Source of the DNA: Roseateles_E sp005503085
GTDB lineage: Bacteria; Pseudomonadota; Gammaproteobacteria; Burkholderiales; Burkholderiaceae_C
DNA length: 13,386 nucleotides
Direction of reading: 5' to 3'
NCBI RefSeq assembly: GCF_028462495.1
Contig: NZ_JAQOWX010000138.1
Coordinates: 1-13,386 of the forward strand
Below are positions 1 through 6,384 of this stretch, in pieces. How positions within the stretch are numbered: position 1 is the stretch's first letter; every line of letters begins with the position of its first letter. A program made the position numbers and the translations under genes. A model generated the notes under the pieces. The model saw only the letters and a list, made by a program, of their open reading frames with translations, did no database searches and had not been told where the DNA came from.

Positions 1-343
1 TCCGGCCCAGCTGCGGCGCCAGCGCCAGCTGGCGGCCATCGGCCAGCGGACTCAGCGCGGTGGCGGCGAGCTGATCGCGCGGCGTTGCGATCGCACCGCG
101 CAGGCTCTGGTAGGCCTGATGGCTGGCCGGGTCGTAAGGCACGACGGTGTTGGCCTGGTCGTTGCCGCCATGCAGGAAGACACAGACCAGGGCCTTGTAG
201 TCGCCCGGCGCGGTGGCGGCCGCCGCCTCGCCGATGCCGGCCAGACTCAGCGCCCAGGGCGCGGCGGCGCCGGCCACGCCCAGGGCCGAGGCGCGGCGCA
301 GGAACTCGCGCCGCTGCAGTTGATGGATCTTGCTGTGATGCAT
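1..343 (-). CDS. DUF1501 family exported protein (N-terminal part, runs off window)
   Basis: The first 114 residues are visible and the rest lies beyond the left edge. The N-terminus carries a twin-arginine signal: RREFLRR at residues 11-17, then a hydrophobic Ala/Gly/Leu stretch and an Ala-rich likely cleavage region near residues 40-44. This predicts Tat export of a folded protein. The mature start contains VFLHGGNDQANTVVPYD (residues 55-71), the hallmark of DUF1501, a family distantly related to alkaline phosphatases and sulfatases whose biochemical role is unknown. It begins 10 bases after the stop of the DUF1800 gene, so the two are almost certainly co-transcribed; this pairing recurs in many bacteria. 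The ATG was chosen because it places the twin-arginine motif at the usual distance from the start. Catalytic function cannot be judged from this fragment. Confidence 0.9.
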   Translation of the reverse strand, partial: MHHSKIHQLQRREFLRRASALGVAGAAAPWALSLAGIGEAAAATAPGDYKALVCVFLHGGNDQANTVVPYDPASHQAYQSLRGAIATPRDQLAATALSPLADGRQLALAPQLGR

Positions 344-353
344 AAGGGCCTGC

Positions 354-2060
354 CTACTTCTGGATCTGGTATTCGGGGCTGGCCATGACCAGCAGCACGG
401 CGGCCTGCACCCGGTTGAGCTGGCGGGCCTCGGTGTCGACCTTCATCGTCGCCAGCGCGGTCGCGATGGTGGCCTTGGTCGCGGCGCTCAGACCGTCGCC
501 GGCCAGGCGCAGCGCGACGCGCTCGACCAGGGCCGGTGCATCGGCCACCAGCGCCAGTTCCTCGGTATAGACCGGCTTGAGCTCGCCGATGCCGTTGGCC
601 ACGACACCCTGCATGAAATTCAGATAGCCGGCCACCGTGCTCTCGTTGCAGAGCTGGAACTCCGGCGCGGTGATGCCGTTGCTGCCCAGCTGCGAGTTCG
701 GCGGCACATAGCCGGGGCGGAAGAAATTGAACACCGAGGGGCTGCGCAACGGGCTCTGGCCCAGCCGCGTGGCCGGGTTGGAGGTGTCGCCGACATTCCA
801 CAGATCGGTCGGCGAGCTCAGGCCGAAGCTGCGGCCCCACTGGATGAAGCGCTGCAGCGGCTCGCGCAGCCGGCCGCTGGACGGCGCGCTGCCGACCTTG
901 CGGGCTTCCTCGTCCAGCAGCACGGCGGCGAGTACCGCCTTCATATCGCCGCGCTGGCCCGTGCCGTTGTTGTTGAACACGCCGGCCACCCGCCGCACAT
1001 AGGCCGGGCTGGGGTGCGAGCAGACCAGGCGCTGGATCAGCTGGCGGCCGATGAAGGGGCCGACATTGGGATGGTTGGCCAGGGTGTCGAGCGCGATCTT
1101 CAGCGCCGTCGGCCCGTCGGCCGTGGCGGGAATGTCGACCTGGAGCACCCGCTTCGCGCCGCTCGCAAAGCGGCCGGCATTGTGGCTCATCGGCCGGCGC
1201 ATGAAGCTCGGGTCGGTCTCGCTGCGGCCGTCGAAATCCCAGCCGGTGAAGACCCGCGCCAGCTCGGTGATATCGGCCAGCGTGTAGCTCTCCTTGGGCT
1301 GGCCGCCGGCGCCCAGCACTGGTGTGCCGTCGAGGTTGAGTTCGTGCAGGCCTATCGTGAACAGCTGCATCACCTCGCGCGCATAGTTCTCGTCCGGCGC
1401 GCTGCCCTTGCCGTCCTCCTTCTTGTTGCCGCGCATATTCAGGTAGACGCCCATGCCGCAGGACAGGGTCACGCCCTCCAGCAGATCGCGGAAGGAACCG
1501 AAGGCACGCTGCTCCAGCATGTCCACATAGGCGGCTGCGGCGAAGTTGCCCCAGGCCACCGGCAGCCCCGTCATCGAGACCACGAAGATCTCGCTGAGCG
1601 CCATCACGACACGCTGGCGCAGCGCGTCCGGCGAGGACAGCCATTTGCGCCACAGGCTGTTGTCGACACCGCTGAAACTGTATTTGTAGCTCTCGGCCCC
1701 ATAGCCCTTGGCCAGCAACCAGTCGACGTGCGAGCTGCTGCCGCTGGCCCGGAACTGCTGCTCCAGCCAGGCGGCGTAGCCCCCCGACTTGACGCTGGCG
1801 ATATCGGCCATGCTGGCGGCGAAGCCGGCCTGGGCGAGGAAGCGCGCCGCGGCGGCGTCGCTGATCGGCGCTTGAACCGGGGCCGGGGCCGGCGCCGGTA
1901 CCGAGTCGGGCTGGGCCGTGGTGCCGCCGGCCTCACCACCGCCACCGCCACCACAGGCGCTCAAGGCCGTGGCGGCGCCCAGCAGACTCAGGCTTTGCTG
2001 GGGCGGCGCGATGCGCTGGGCAGGCGCTACGGGGGTGGACTCGGCAACAATCGTGCTCAT
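354..2060 (-). CDS. DUF1800 family protein, probable lipoprotein
   Basis: The product is 568 residues from the chosen ATG, which is preceded by a GAGAG ribosome-binding sequence. An upstream in-frame ATG at 2162 would add 34 Arg-rich residues and spoil the export signal. Residues 24-36 form a short hydrophobic segment ending in a lipobox-like LSAC (Cys36), followed by a Gly run and a Pro/Ala linker (about 50-66), so outer-membrane lipid anchoring is likely. The basic N-region is weak, however. The DUF1800 body shows its usual landmarks: LRQRVVMALSEIFVVS (147-162), PDENYAREVMQLFTIGL (222-238), then ELARVFTGWDF, and near the C-terminus SVFNFFRPGY and ASPEY. The molecular function of DUF1800 is not established. 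Its partner is the DUF1501 gene directly downstream, which supports a shared role at the cell envelope. Confidence 0.92.
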   Translation of the reverse strand: MSTIVAESTPVAPAQRIAPPQQSLSLLGAATALSACGGGGGGEAGGTTAQPDSVPAPAPAPVQAPISDAAAARFLAQAGFAASMADIASVKSGGYAAWLEQQFRASGSSSHVDWLLAKGYGAESYKYSFSGVDNSLWRKWLSSPDALRQRVVMALSEIFVVSMTGLPVAWGNFAAAAYVDMLEQRAFGSFRDLLEGVTLSCGMGVYLNMRGNKKEDGKGSAPDENYAREVMQLFTIGLHELNLDGTPVLGAGGQPKESYTLADITELARVFTGWDFDGRSETDPSFMRRPMSHNAGRFASGAKRVLQVDIPATADGPTALKIALDTLANHPNVGPFIGRQLIQRLVCSHPSPAYVRRVAGVFNNNGTGQRGDMKAVLAAVLLDEEARKVGSAPSSGRLREPLQRFIQWGRSFGLSSPTDLWNVGDTSNPATRLGQSPLRSPSVFNFFRPGYVPPNSQLGSNGITAPEFQLCNESTVAGYLNFMQGVVANGIGELKPVYTEELALVADAPALVERVALRLAGDGLSAATKATIATALATMKVDTEARQLNRVQAAVLLVMASPEYQIQK

Positions 2061-2095
2061 GCGGGCTCTCGCTAGGATTCGAGGGCGCAATCTAA

Positions 2096-2111
2096 GGGAG
2101 CGACGGCTCCC
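2096..2111 (-). other. small hairpin in the leader of the DUF1800 operon
   Basis: A perfect 6-base-pair stem (GGGAGC/GCTCCC) with a 4-base loop lies 36 bases upstream of the DUF1800 start. No T-run follows it, so it is not a terminator. It may be a leader structure or chance in GC-rich DNA. I saw no convincing -35/-10 pair in 2061-2214. Confidence 0.3.
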
Positions 2112-2214
2112 GCCCGGTAACGAGCCTCCCGGCTTTGCAAGAGGGCGTAAGACCCGGGTCATAGTTCACGCTGGAGCCCGCATTGCACGCCCGAGACAGC
2201 CGCGGCGATGCATG

Positions 2215-2239
2215 AAAAAGGGCCGCGATCTGCGGCCCT
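2215..2239 (-). terminator. rho-independent terminator after the CoA-transferase operon
   Basis: Read on the minus strand, a perfect 8-base-pair stem (AGGGCCGC/GCGGCCCT) with a 5-base loop is followed directly by a run of T. It lies 21 bases past the stop codon of the beta subunit, the normal place for an intrinsic terminator. It separates this operon from the DUF1800/DUF1501 operon, which reads in the same direction. Confidence 0.9.
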
Positions 2240-2259
2240 GTAACGAAGCGAAACCCGGC

Positions 2260-2898
2260 TCAGCGCAGCGGCACGCCGGTCTTGCTCTGCACGAACTCGC
2301 GCGTCACGCCCTCGGCCAGCTCGACCAGCTTCAGGCCCTCGGGCGTCACATCCATCACGCCCAGGTCGGTGATGATGCGGTTGACCACGCCCACGCCGGT
2401 CAGCGGCAGTGTGCACTTGGGGATGATCTTCAGGTCCTCGCTGCCGTCCTTCTTCTTCGCGACATGCTCCATCAGCACAATCACGCGCTTGACGCCGGCC
2501 ACCAGGTCCATCGCGCCGCCCATGCCCTTGACCATCTTGCCGGGGATCATCCAGTTGGCCAGATCGCCGTGCTCGCTGACCTGCATCGCGCCGAGGATGG
2601 ACAGATTGATCTTGCCGCCGCGGATCATCGCGAAGCTGTCATGGCTGCCGAAGATCGACGAGCCCTTGATCGTCGTGACGGTCTGCTTGCCGGCATTGAT
2701 CAGGTCGGCGTCGACCTCGTCCTCGGTCGGGAAGGGGCCGATGCCCAGCATGCCGTTCTCGCTCTGCAGCCAGACTTCCTTGTCCGCCGGCACGAAATTG
2801 GCCACAAGCGTCGGAATGCCTATGCCCAGGTTCACATAGAAGCCGTCTTCGAGTTCCTGCGCCGCGCGGGCCGCCATTTGGTCTTGTGTCCAGGCCAT
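2260..2898 (-). CDS. scoB: 3-oxoacid CoA-transferase, subunit B
   Basis: This 212-residue protein is the beta subunit of a succinyl-CoA (or acetyl-CoA):3-oxoacid CoA-transferase, a cytoplasmic enzyme that moves CoA between an acyl-CoA and acetoacetate or a related 3-oxoacid. QSENG at residues 45-49 contains the family's catalytic glutamate (Glu47), which forms the enzyme-bound thioester. GIGIPT (25-30) and the GKMVKGMGGAMDLV stretch are also typical. The ATG lies two bases after the stop of the alpha subunit and its ribosome-binding sequence (GGGAG) sits inside that gene's end, so translation is probably coupled. Which donor is preferred (succinyl-CoA as in Sco, acetyl-CoA as in Ato) cannot be read from the sequence, so the symbol is by family. 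Confidence 0.95.
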   Translation of the reverse strand: MAWTQDQMAARAAQELEDGFYVNLGIGIPTLVANFVPADKEVWLQSENGMLGIGPFPTEDEVDADLINAGKQTVTTIKGSSIFGSHDSFAMIRGGKINLSILGAMQVSEHGDLANWMIPGKMVKGMGGAMDLVAGVKRVIVLMEHVAKKKDGSEDLKIIPKCTLPLTGVGVVNRIITDLGVMDVTPEGLKLVELAEGVTREFVQSKTGVPLR

Positions 2899-2900
2899 GA

Positions 2901-3608
2901 TCAGGCTCCCTTCTTCTCGGACAGAGTGCGCTTCTCGATGCGCTTCTCGGGGTTGGCGTTGACGACGATGCGGTGCACATAGATGCCCGGCAGATGCACC
3001 TCGTCCGGATCGATCGCGCCGGTCTCGACCAACTGCTCGACCTCGACCACGGTGATCTTGCCGGCCATCGCAGCGGCCGGGTTGAAGTTGCGCGCGGTGC
3101 GGCGGAACACCAGATTGCCGCTCTTGTCGGCCTTGTAGGCCTTGACCAGGGACACATCCGGGTTCAGCGCATGCTCCATCACATAGGTCTGGCCGTCGAA
3201 CTCGCGCAGCTCCTTGCCCTCGGCGACGATGGTGCCGACGCCGGTGCGGGTGAAGAAGGCCGGGATGCCGGCACCGCCGGCGCGCAGCTTCTCGGCCAGC
3301 GTGCCTTGTGGCGTGAACTCCAGCTCCAGCTCGCCCGCCAGGTACTGGCGCTCGAACTCCTTGTTCTCGCCGACATAGCTGGAGATCATTTTCTTGATCT
3401 GGCGCGTCTCGAGCAGCTGGCCAAGGCCGAAGCCATCGACGCCGGCGTTGTTGGAAATCACAGTCAGATTCTTGACCGCGCTGTCGCGCAGCGCCGCGAT
3501 CAGGGCCTCGGGAATGCCGCACAGGCCGAAGCCGCCCACCGCCAGCAACTGGCCGTCGGCGACGATGCCCTGCAGCGCCTGGGCGGCGCTTGGGTAGAGT
3601 TTGTTCAT
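2901..3608 (-). CDS. scoA: 3-oxoacid CoA-transferase, subunit A
   Basis: This 235-residue alpha subunit is the partner of the gene that follows it. GGFGLCGIPE (residues 25-34) is the glycine-rich CoA-transferase family signature near the N-terminus, and the later FFTRTGVGT and LVFRRTARNFNP stretches are typical of the SCOT alpha subunit. Length is normal for the family. The start is supported by GGAG about 9 bases upstream. The gene is first in its operon and is transcribed away from the thioesterase/PAS-LuxR pair across a 104-base gap holding FixJ-like boxes, so that regulator is the obvious candidate controller. The pair would serve ketone-body, acetoacetate or polyhydroxybutyrate breakdown. 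The exact substrate remains open. Confidence 0.95.
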   Translation of the reverse strand: MNKLYPSAAQALQGIVADGQLLAVGGFGLCGIPEALIAALRDSAVKNLTVISNNAGVDGFGLGQLLETRQIKKMISSYVGENKEFERQYLAGELELEFTPQGTLAEKLRAGGAGIPAFFTRTGVGTIVAEGKELREFDGQTYVMEHALNPDVSLVKAYKADKSGNLVFRRTARNFNPAAAMAGKITVVEVEQLVETGAIDPDEVHLPGIYVHRIVVNANPEKRIEKRTLSEKKGA

Positions 3609-3651
3609 CGGATTTGTCTCCGTGTGTAGCTATCGAACGGCGCTCAGCGTA

Positions 3652-3682
3652 CTACTTAATGCAATACGTAGGCGGTACGTAG
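3652..3682. promoter_or_regulatory. cluster of three FixJ-like boxes between scoA and the thioesterase gene
   Basis: Two direct copies on the plus strand, ATACGTAG (3664-3671) and GTACGTAG (3675-3682), are spaced exactly 11 bases apart, so they lie on the same face of the helix. A third copy, TTAAGTAG, is on the minus strand at 3652-3659. GTAMGTAG is the known FixJ recognition consensus, and the second box matches it fully. The downstream PAS-LuxR protein has a FixJ-like recognition helix. TAGAAT (3680-3685) overlaps the second box and could be a plus-strand -10 element, so binding there might repress the thioesterase/regulator operon while acting on scoAB from the far side. That direction of control is inference. 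Confidence 0.5.
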
Positions 3683-3712
3683 AATCGCCTAAACCACCGA
3701 GAGACATCCCGC

Positions 3713-4123
3713 ATGAAGCTCAGCGCCAGCGATCTGCAAGCCGCCATTCCCACGATTTTCGCCCCCTGGATCAGCGCCATGGAGCTGCAGGTGCAGGAGG
3801 CCGCGCCGGGCGCGGTGCGCCTGCTGATGCCGGTCAAGCGCGAGTATGTGCATGTGGGCGGCGTGATGTGCGGCCAGGCCGCAATGGCGGCGGCCGATAC
3901 CGCGATGGTGCTGGCGATGATGGCCGAGCTCGGCGAGTTCAGGCCCATGACCACGGTGCAGCTGAACACCAGCTTTCTGCGCCCGATCTCGGCGGACCAT
4001 TGCCTGATCAGCGCCAAGGTGCTGCGCAGCGGCAAGAGCCTGGCCTTCGGCACGATAGACATTGCCAACCCCGACGGCCGCCTCGCCGTGCAGGCCACCA
4101 CCACCTACGCGCTGCTCGGATGA
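3713..4123 (+). CDS. PaaI-type hotdog-fold thioesterase
   Basis: A 136-residue single hotdog domain that would hydrolyse acyl-CoA thioesters in the cytoplasm. HVGGVMCGQAAMAAADTAM (residues 47-65) corresponds to the PaaI-family helix, with the Gly pair at 49-50 and Asp62 in the usual acidic position. TTVQLNTSFLRPI (80-92) is the typical central strand. The usual His immediately before the Gly-Gly is replaced by Val (His47 is one residue earlier), so activity should not be assumed identical to PaaI. The stop overlaps the start of the PAS-LuxR gene by four bases (ATGA), meaning translational coupling. It may recycle CoA when acyl-CoA builds up in the pathway served by the divergent CoA-transferase; this is inference from position. 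GAGAG upstream supports the start. Confidence 0.88.
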   Translation: MKLSASDLQAAIPTIFAPWISAMELQVQEAAPGAVRLLMPVKREYVHVGGVMCGQAAMAAADTAMVLAMMAELGEFRPMTTVQLNTSFLRPISADHCLISAKVLRSGKSLAFGTIDIANPDGRLAVQATTTYALLG

Positions 4124-4674
4124 GCGTGGACTATCGCACCGCCTTCGAGATGGCGCCGATCGGCCTGATCCTGTCGGAGCGCCGCCAGATCCTGGACTGC
4201 AACCACCGCGTGCTCGCGATCTTCGGTGCGCAGCGCGAGCAGCTCGTCGGCCACAGCTTCGAGCTGCTCTACCCCAGCCCGGCCGAGTTCGAGCGCACCG
4301 GCGCGCGCATCGTCGCCAGCCTGGACGCCACCGGCTTCTATGCCGACGACCGGGTGATGCGCCGGGTCGCCGGCCCCGAGGGCGGCCAGCTGTTCTGGTG
4401 CCATGTCTCGGGCCGCGCGCTGGACCCCAAGGACCCGCATGCCAAGGGCATCTGGAGCTTCGAGGATCTGTCGGCGCACCGCCAGATCAAGGCCGACCTG
4501 ACCGCCCGCGAACGCGAGATCGCGGCGCTGCTGATCGAGGGCCTGACCAGCAAGCTGATCGGCCGGCGCCTGGGCATCAGCCCGCGCACCGTCGATGTCT
4601 ACCGCGCCCGGCTGATGAAGAAGTACGAGGCCGCGACCACGCCGGAGCTGGTGCACAAGCTGCTCGTGGCCTGA
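4120..4674 (+). CDS. PAS-LuxR transcriptional regulator with FixJ-type HTH
   Basis: A 184-residue regulator. Residues about 5-115 form a PAS sensor domain (APIGLILSERRQILDCNHR near the start, FWCHVSGRALDP and GIWSFEDLS near its end). Residues 127-184 form a LuxR-type helix-turn-helix with LTAREREIAALL, then GLTSKLIGRRLGISPRTVDV, which resembles FixJ. There is no receiver domain and no kinase gene beside it, so the PAS domain probably senses a ligand or redox cue directly. The Cys residues at 27 and 94 are visible, but no cofactor motif is recognisable. The start codon overlaps the thioesterase stop (ATGA). It likely controls its own operon and the divergent scoAB through the boxes at 3652-3682. 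No terminator is visible in the 16 bases before the convergent neighbour. Confidence 0.9.
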   Translation: MSVDYRTAFEMAPIGLILSERRQILDCNHRVLAIFGAQREQLVGHSFELLYPSPAEFERTGARIVASLDATGFYADDRVMRRVAGPEGGQLFWCHVSGRALDPKDPHAKGIWSFEDLSAHRQIKADLTAREREIAALLIEGLTSKLIGRRLGISPRTVDVYRARLMKKYEAATTPELVHKLLVA

Positions 4675-4690
4675 ACCCTTGGCGCGCTCC

Positions 4691-5914
4691 TCAGCGCTCC
4701 ATCGTCACCGGGCGCAGCTCGCGGATATAGAACACGCCGTCCCAGTGCCGACCCAGGCCCGCGCCGCCGCCGGTGGGCAGGCCATAGCCGAACTCCATGG
4801 AGCGCGAGGGCAGGCCGGCAAGATCGGCGCGCATCGGTCGCGGCGCGTCCAGGAAGATGAACTCGGCCGGGTTCTGCGCCAGCGCCGTCTCCAGGCTGCG
4901 CGGATAGGCCGGCGGCACCGGCTGGACCTGGCCCGAGGCGAATTCGAGGAAGGACCCCTGCAGCGCCGTCGTGTTCAGCACGTAGTAGTCGCGACCCAGC
5001 TTCTCGCCGAGGATGTCGCCCGCAAAGCGGTGCTGGGCATCCAGCTTGACGCCCCGGCCCAGATGGATGATGTGGCCCCAGATCACCGCCTTCTTGCCCG
5101 GGTAGAGCTGCTGCAGCTGCCACAGCACGTTGTCGGCCATCGCATGGTCGCGCTGGTAGTCGCCACGCCACAGGGTCGCGGCCTGGGCCTGCAGGCCGGC
5201 CAGGCTGCGGCACAGCAGGCCGTCCTCGCCACCGCGCTTGCCGGCGCAGAGACGGCCGCGCAGCCGCTCGGCCAGCGCGTCGAAACGCTGCTGCTCGGCG
5301 GCCGGCGGCGCGCGCCGCTCGAGCGTGAACAGCACGGCCGCCAGACGCTCGAACAGCGGCCAGTCGGCCTCGGCGCTGCGCAGACGCGCCTTCAAACGCG
5401 GCAGCAGCTCGCGCTGGCTCAGCTCGCCGCTGAGCTGGCTGTCTATGCCCGACAGCAGCAGCGGGCGTGGCCCGGCCTGGTGCTCGTCCAGATAGCGCAG
5501 CAGGCCACGGCCGGCATCGCTCTTCGAGTACATATAGAACACCTTGCCGGGCGCCAGCGCCTCGAGCTTCTCGCCGCGCCGCATGGCCTCTTGCAGCAGC
5601 GCGATATCGAACACCCCGCTCTCCAGCAGCAGCACCTCGAAGCCCTGGTGCTCATGCAGATAGCGCAGCAGGCGCAGCCGCAGCTCGAACTCCTCGCGCC
5701 CGCCATGGGTCTGCTCACCCAGCGCCACCACCCGCGCCTGTCCGACGGCCGCGCCGAAAGCCTGCAGCTGCGCATCACTGATCTCGGCCGCCGTGGCCGC
5801 CGGCATCGCCTGGGCATGGCGGCCGACCCAGCTCATCGCCGCGTCGCCAAAGGCCGGCGCCGCCGCCATCGCCGCCAGCAGCGCGGCCGCCAGCCACTGT
5901 CTTCGTCCCCTCAT
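4691..5914 (-). CDS. erythromycin esterase family protein, exported
   Basis: A 407-residue protein with a Sec-type signal peptide: MRGRR, a hydrophobic stretch to about residue 20, and a likely cut after AFG or GDA near 23-25. Family motifs are present in order: VVALGEQTHGGREEFE (62-77, with His70), LLLESG (95-100, Glu98), RDHAMADN (255-262) and WGHIIHLGRG (279-288, with His281 and His284). These match the Ere fold, whose His and Glu residues act in hydrolysis of the macrolide lactone in true Ere enzymes. Most chromosomal relatives have no proven substrate, and this one is exported, whereas resistance enzymes act inside the cell, so macrolide resistance is not implied. The start chosen has AGGGG upstream; a longer form from 6028 would bury the signal peptide behind 38 Arg-rich residues. 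Confidence 0.88.
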   Translation of the reverse strand: MRGRRQWLAAALLAAMAAAPAFGDAAMSWVGRHAQAMPAATAAEISDAQLQAFGAAVGQARVVALGEQTHGGREEFELRLRLLRYLHEHQGFEVLLLESGVFDIALLQEAMRRGEKLEALAPGKVFYMYSKSDAGRGLLRYLDEHQAGPRPLLLSGIDSQLSGELSQRELLPRLKARLRSAEADWPLFERLAAVLFTLERRAPPAAEQQRFDALAERLRGRLCAGKRGGEDGLLCRSLAGLQAQAATLWRGDYQRDHAMADNVLWQLQQLYPGKKAVIWGHIIHLGRGVKLDAQHRFAGDILGEKLGRDYYVLNTTALQGSFLEFASGQVQPVPPAYPRSLETALAQNPAEFIFLDAPRPMRADLAGLPSRSMEFGYGLPTGGGAGLGRHWDGVFYIRELRPVTMER

Positions 5915-6163
5915 CGCCCGTCCCCTCGTCTGGATAGCCGGCCAGCTTAGAGGGCCTGGGTTTAAGAGCGCATTAACGCGGCGCAGCCGCCGCCGCGTTG
6001 CCAGGGCCGCACAACCGACCTGGGACATTCCCTAGGAGCAGACCCGGTCCGGCGGCGGTCAAAACCTCGATTTATCGGCCTGTTTTCACTGTGAAGAAAG
6101 TCACGGCCGGGCCCTATTGCGCGCACTGACAAGCCCTGACCCCCCCCCCATGAATGTGGGGGA

Positions 6164-6206
6164 GCCCGGCGATGTGCGACGCGCGGTGCGCGGCTTATCG
6201 TCGGGC
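6164..6206 (+). other. long two-part hairpin upstream of the PEP-CTERM gene
   Basis: GCCCGGCGAT (6164-6173) pairs with ATCGTCGGGC (6197-6206) over ten positions with one G-T wobble. Inside, CGCGC (6180-6184) pairs with GCGCG (6188-6192) around a 3-base loop. No T-run follows, so it is not an intrinsic terminator. It is unlike riboswitch cores that I recognise. It may be a leader or small-RNA structure, or a DNA-level element. Confidence 0.4.
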
Positions 6207-6326
6207 CTCGCGGCATGGTGAGCGGCGGCTCCCGGGCCGCAGCAGGGCAGGCAGCGCAAGTTCCGACGACAAGGTCCGCATGGGCAGTACGGGGACCGAT
6301 CTGAACCGGCGAACGCTTGGTCACGG

Positions 6327-6342
6327 TGCCACACACATTGCC
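6327..6342 (+). promoter_or_regulatory. possible sigma-54 (-24/-12) promoter for the PEP-CTERM gene
   Basis: TGCCAC, five bases, then TTGC compares with the consensus TGGCAC-N5-TTGC. Spacing is exact, and the only mismatch in these ten positions is the second G of the -24 GG pair, which is normally nearly invariant. A start about 12 bases past the GC would give a leader of about 30 bases with the CAGGAG ribosome-binding sequence correctly placed. Sigma-54 control of PEP-CTERM genes through PrsK/PrsR is established in other betaproteobacteria. The mismatch keeps this tentative. Confidence 0.3.
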
Positions 6343-6384
6343 ATTTGTCCTTCACGGATTCGCGCCCTCACAGGAGCTTGCCTC

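Larger units (their letters stand above)
5915..6384. other. 470-base non-coding gap between the divergent esterase and PEP-CTERM genes
   Basis: No reading frame here looks coding in composition or start context. The gap must hold the promoters for both flanking genes. Visible elements are an 11-base palindrome TTCACTGTGAA (6085-6095), a run of ten C (6140-6149) leading into a short C/G hairpin ending at 6162, a long two-part hairpin (6164-6206), and a weak sigma-54-like site (6327-6342). I found no clear sigma-70 pair for the esterase gene. Confidence 0.6.

Noticed and set aside
247..1653. 468-codon minus-strand frame overlapping the DUF1800 gene
   Set aside because: It is a shifted frame of the same strand, rich in Arg/Gly/Pro, and it overlaps a clear DUF1800 protein and the DUF1501 start.
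1918..2982. 354-codon plus-strand frame over the DUF1800 start and scoB
   Set aside because: It is antisense to two recognisable genes and runs through a strong terminator. The translation has no family features.
4679..5950. 423-codon plus-strand frame over the esterase gene
   Set aside because: It is antisense to the esterase-family gene, and its Gln/Ala/Leu/Arg-rich translation is typical of a shadow.
6085..6095. Palindrome TTCACTGTGAA as a CRP-type site
   Set aside because: The half-sites are in the wrong order and spacing for TGTGA-N6-TCACA. I cannot assign a binding protein.
5962..6336. 124-codon minus-strand frame in the divergent gap
   Set aside because: It has no ribosome-binding sequence or recognisable domain, and its composition fits non-coding DNA read in a frame free of stops.
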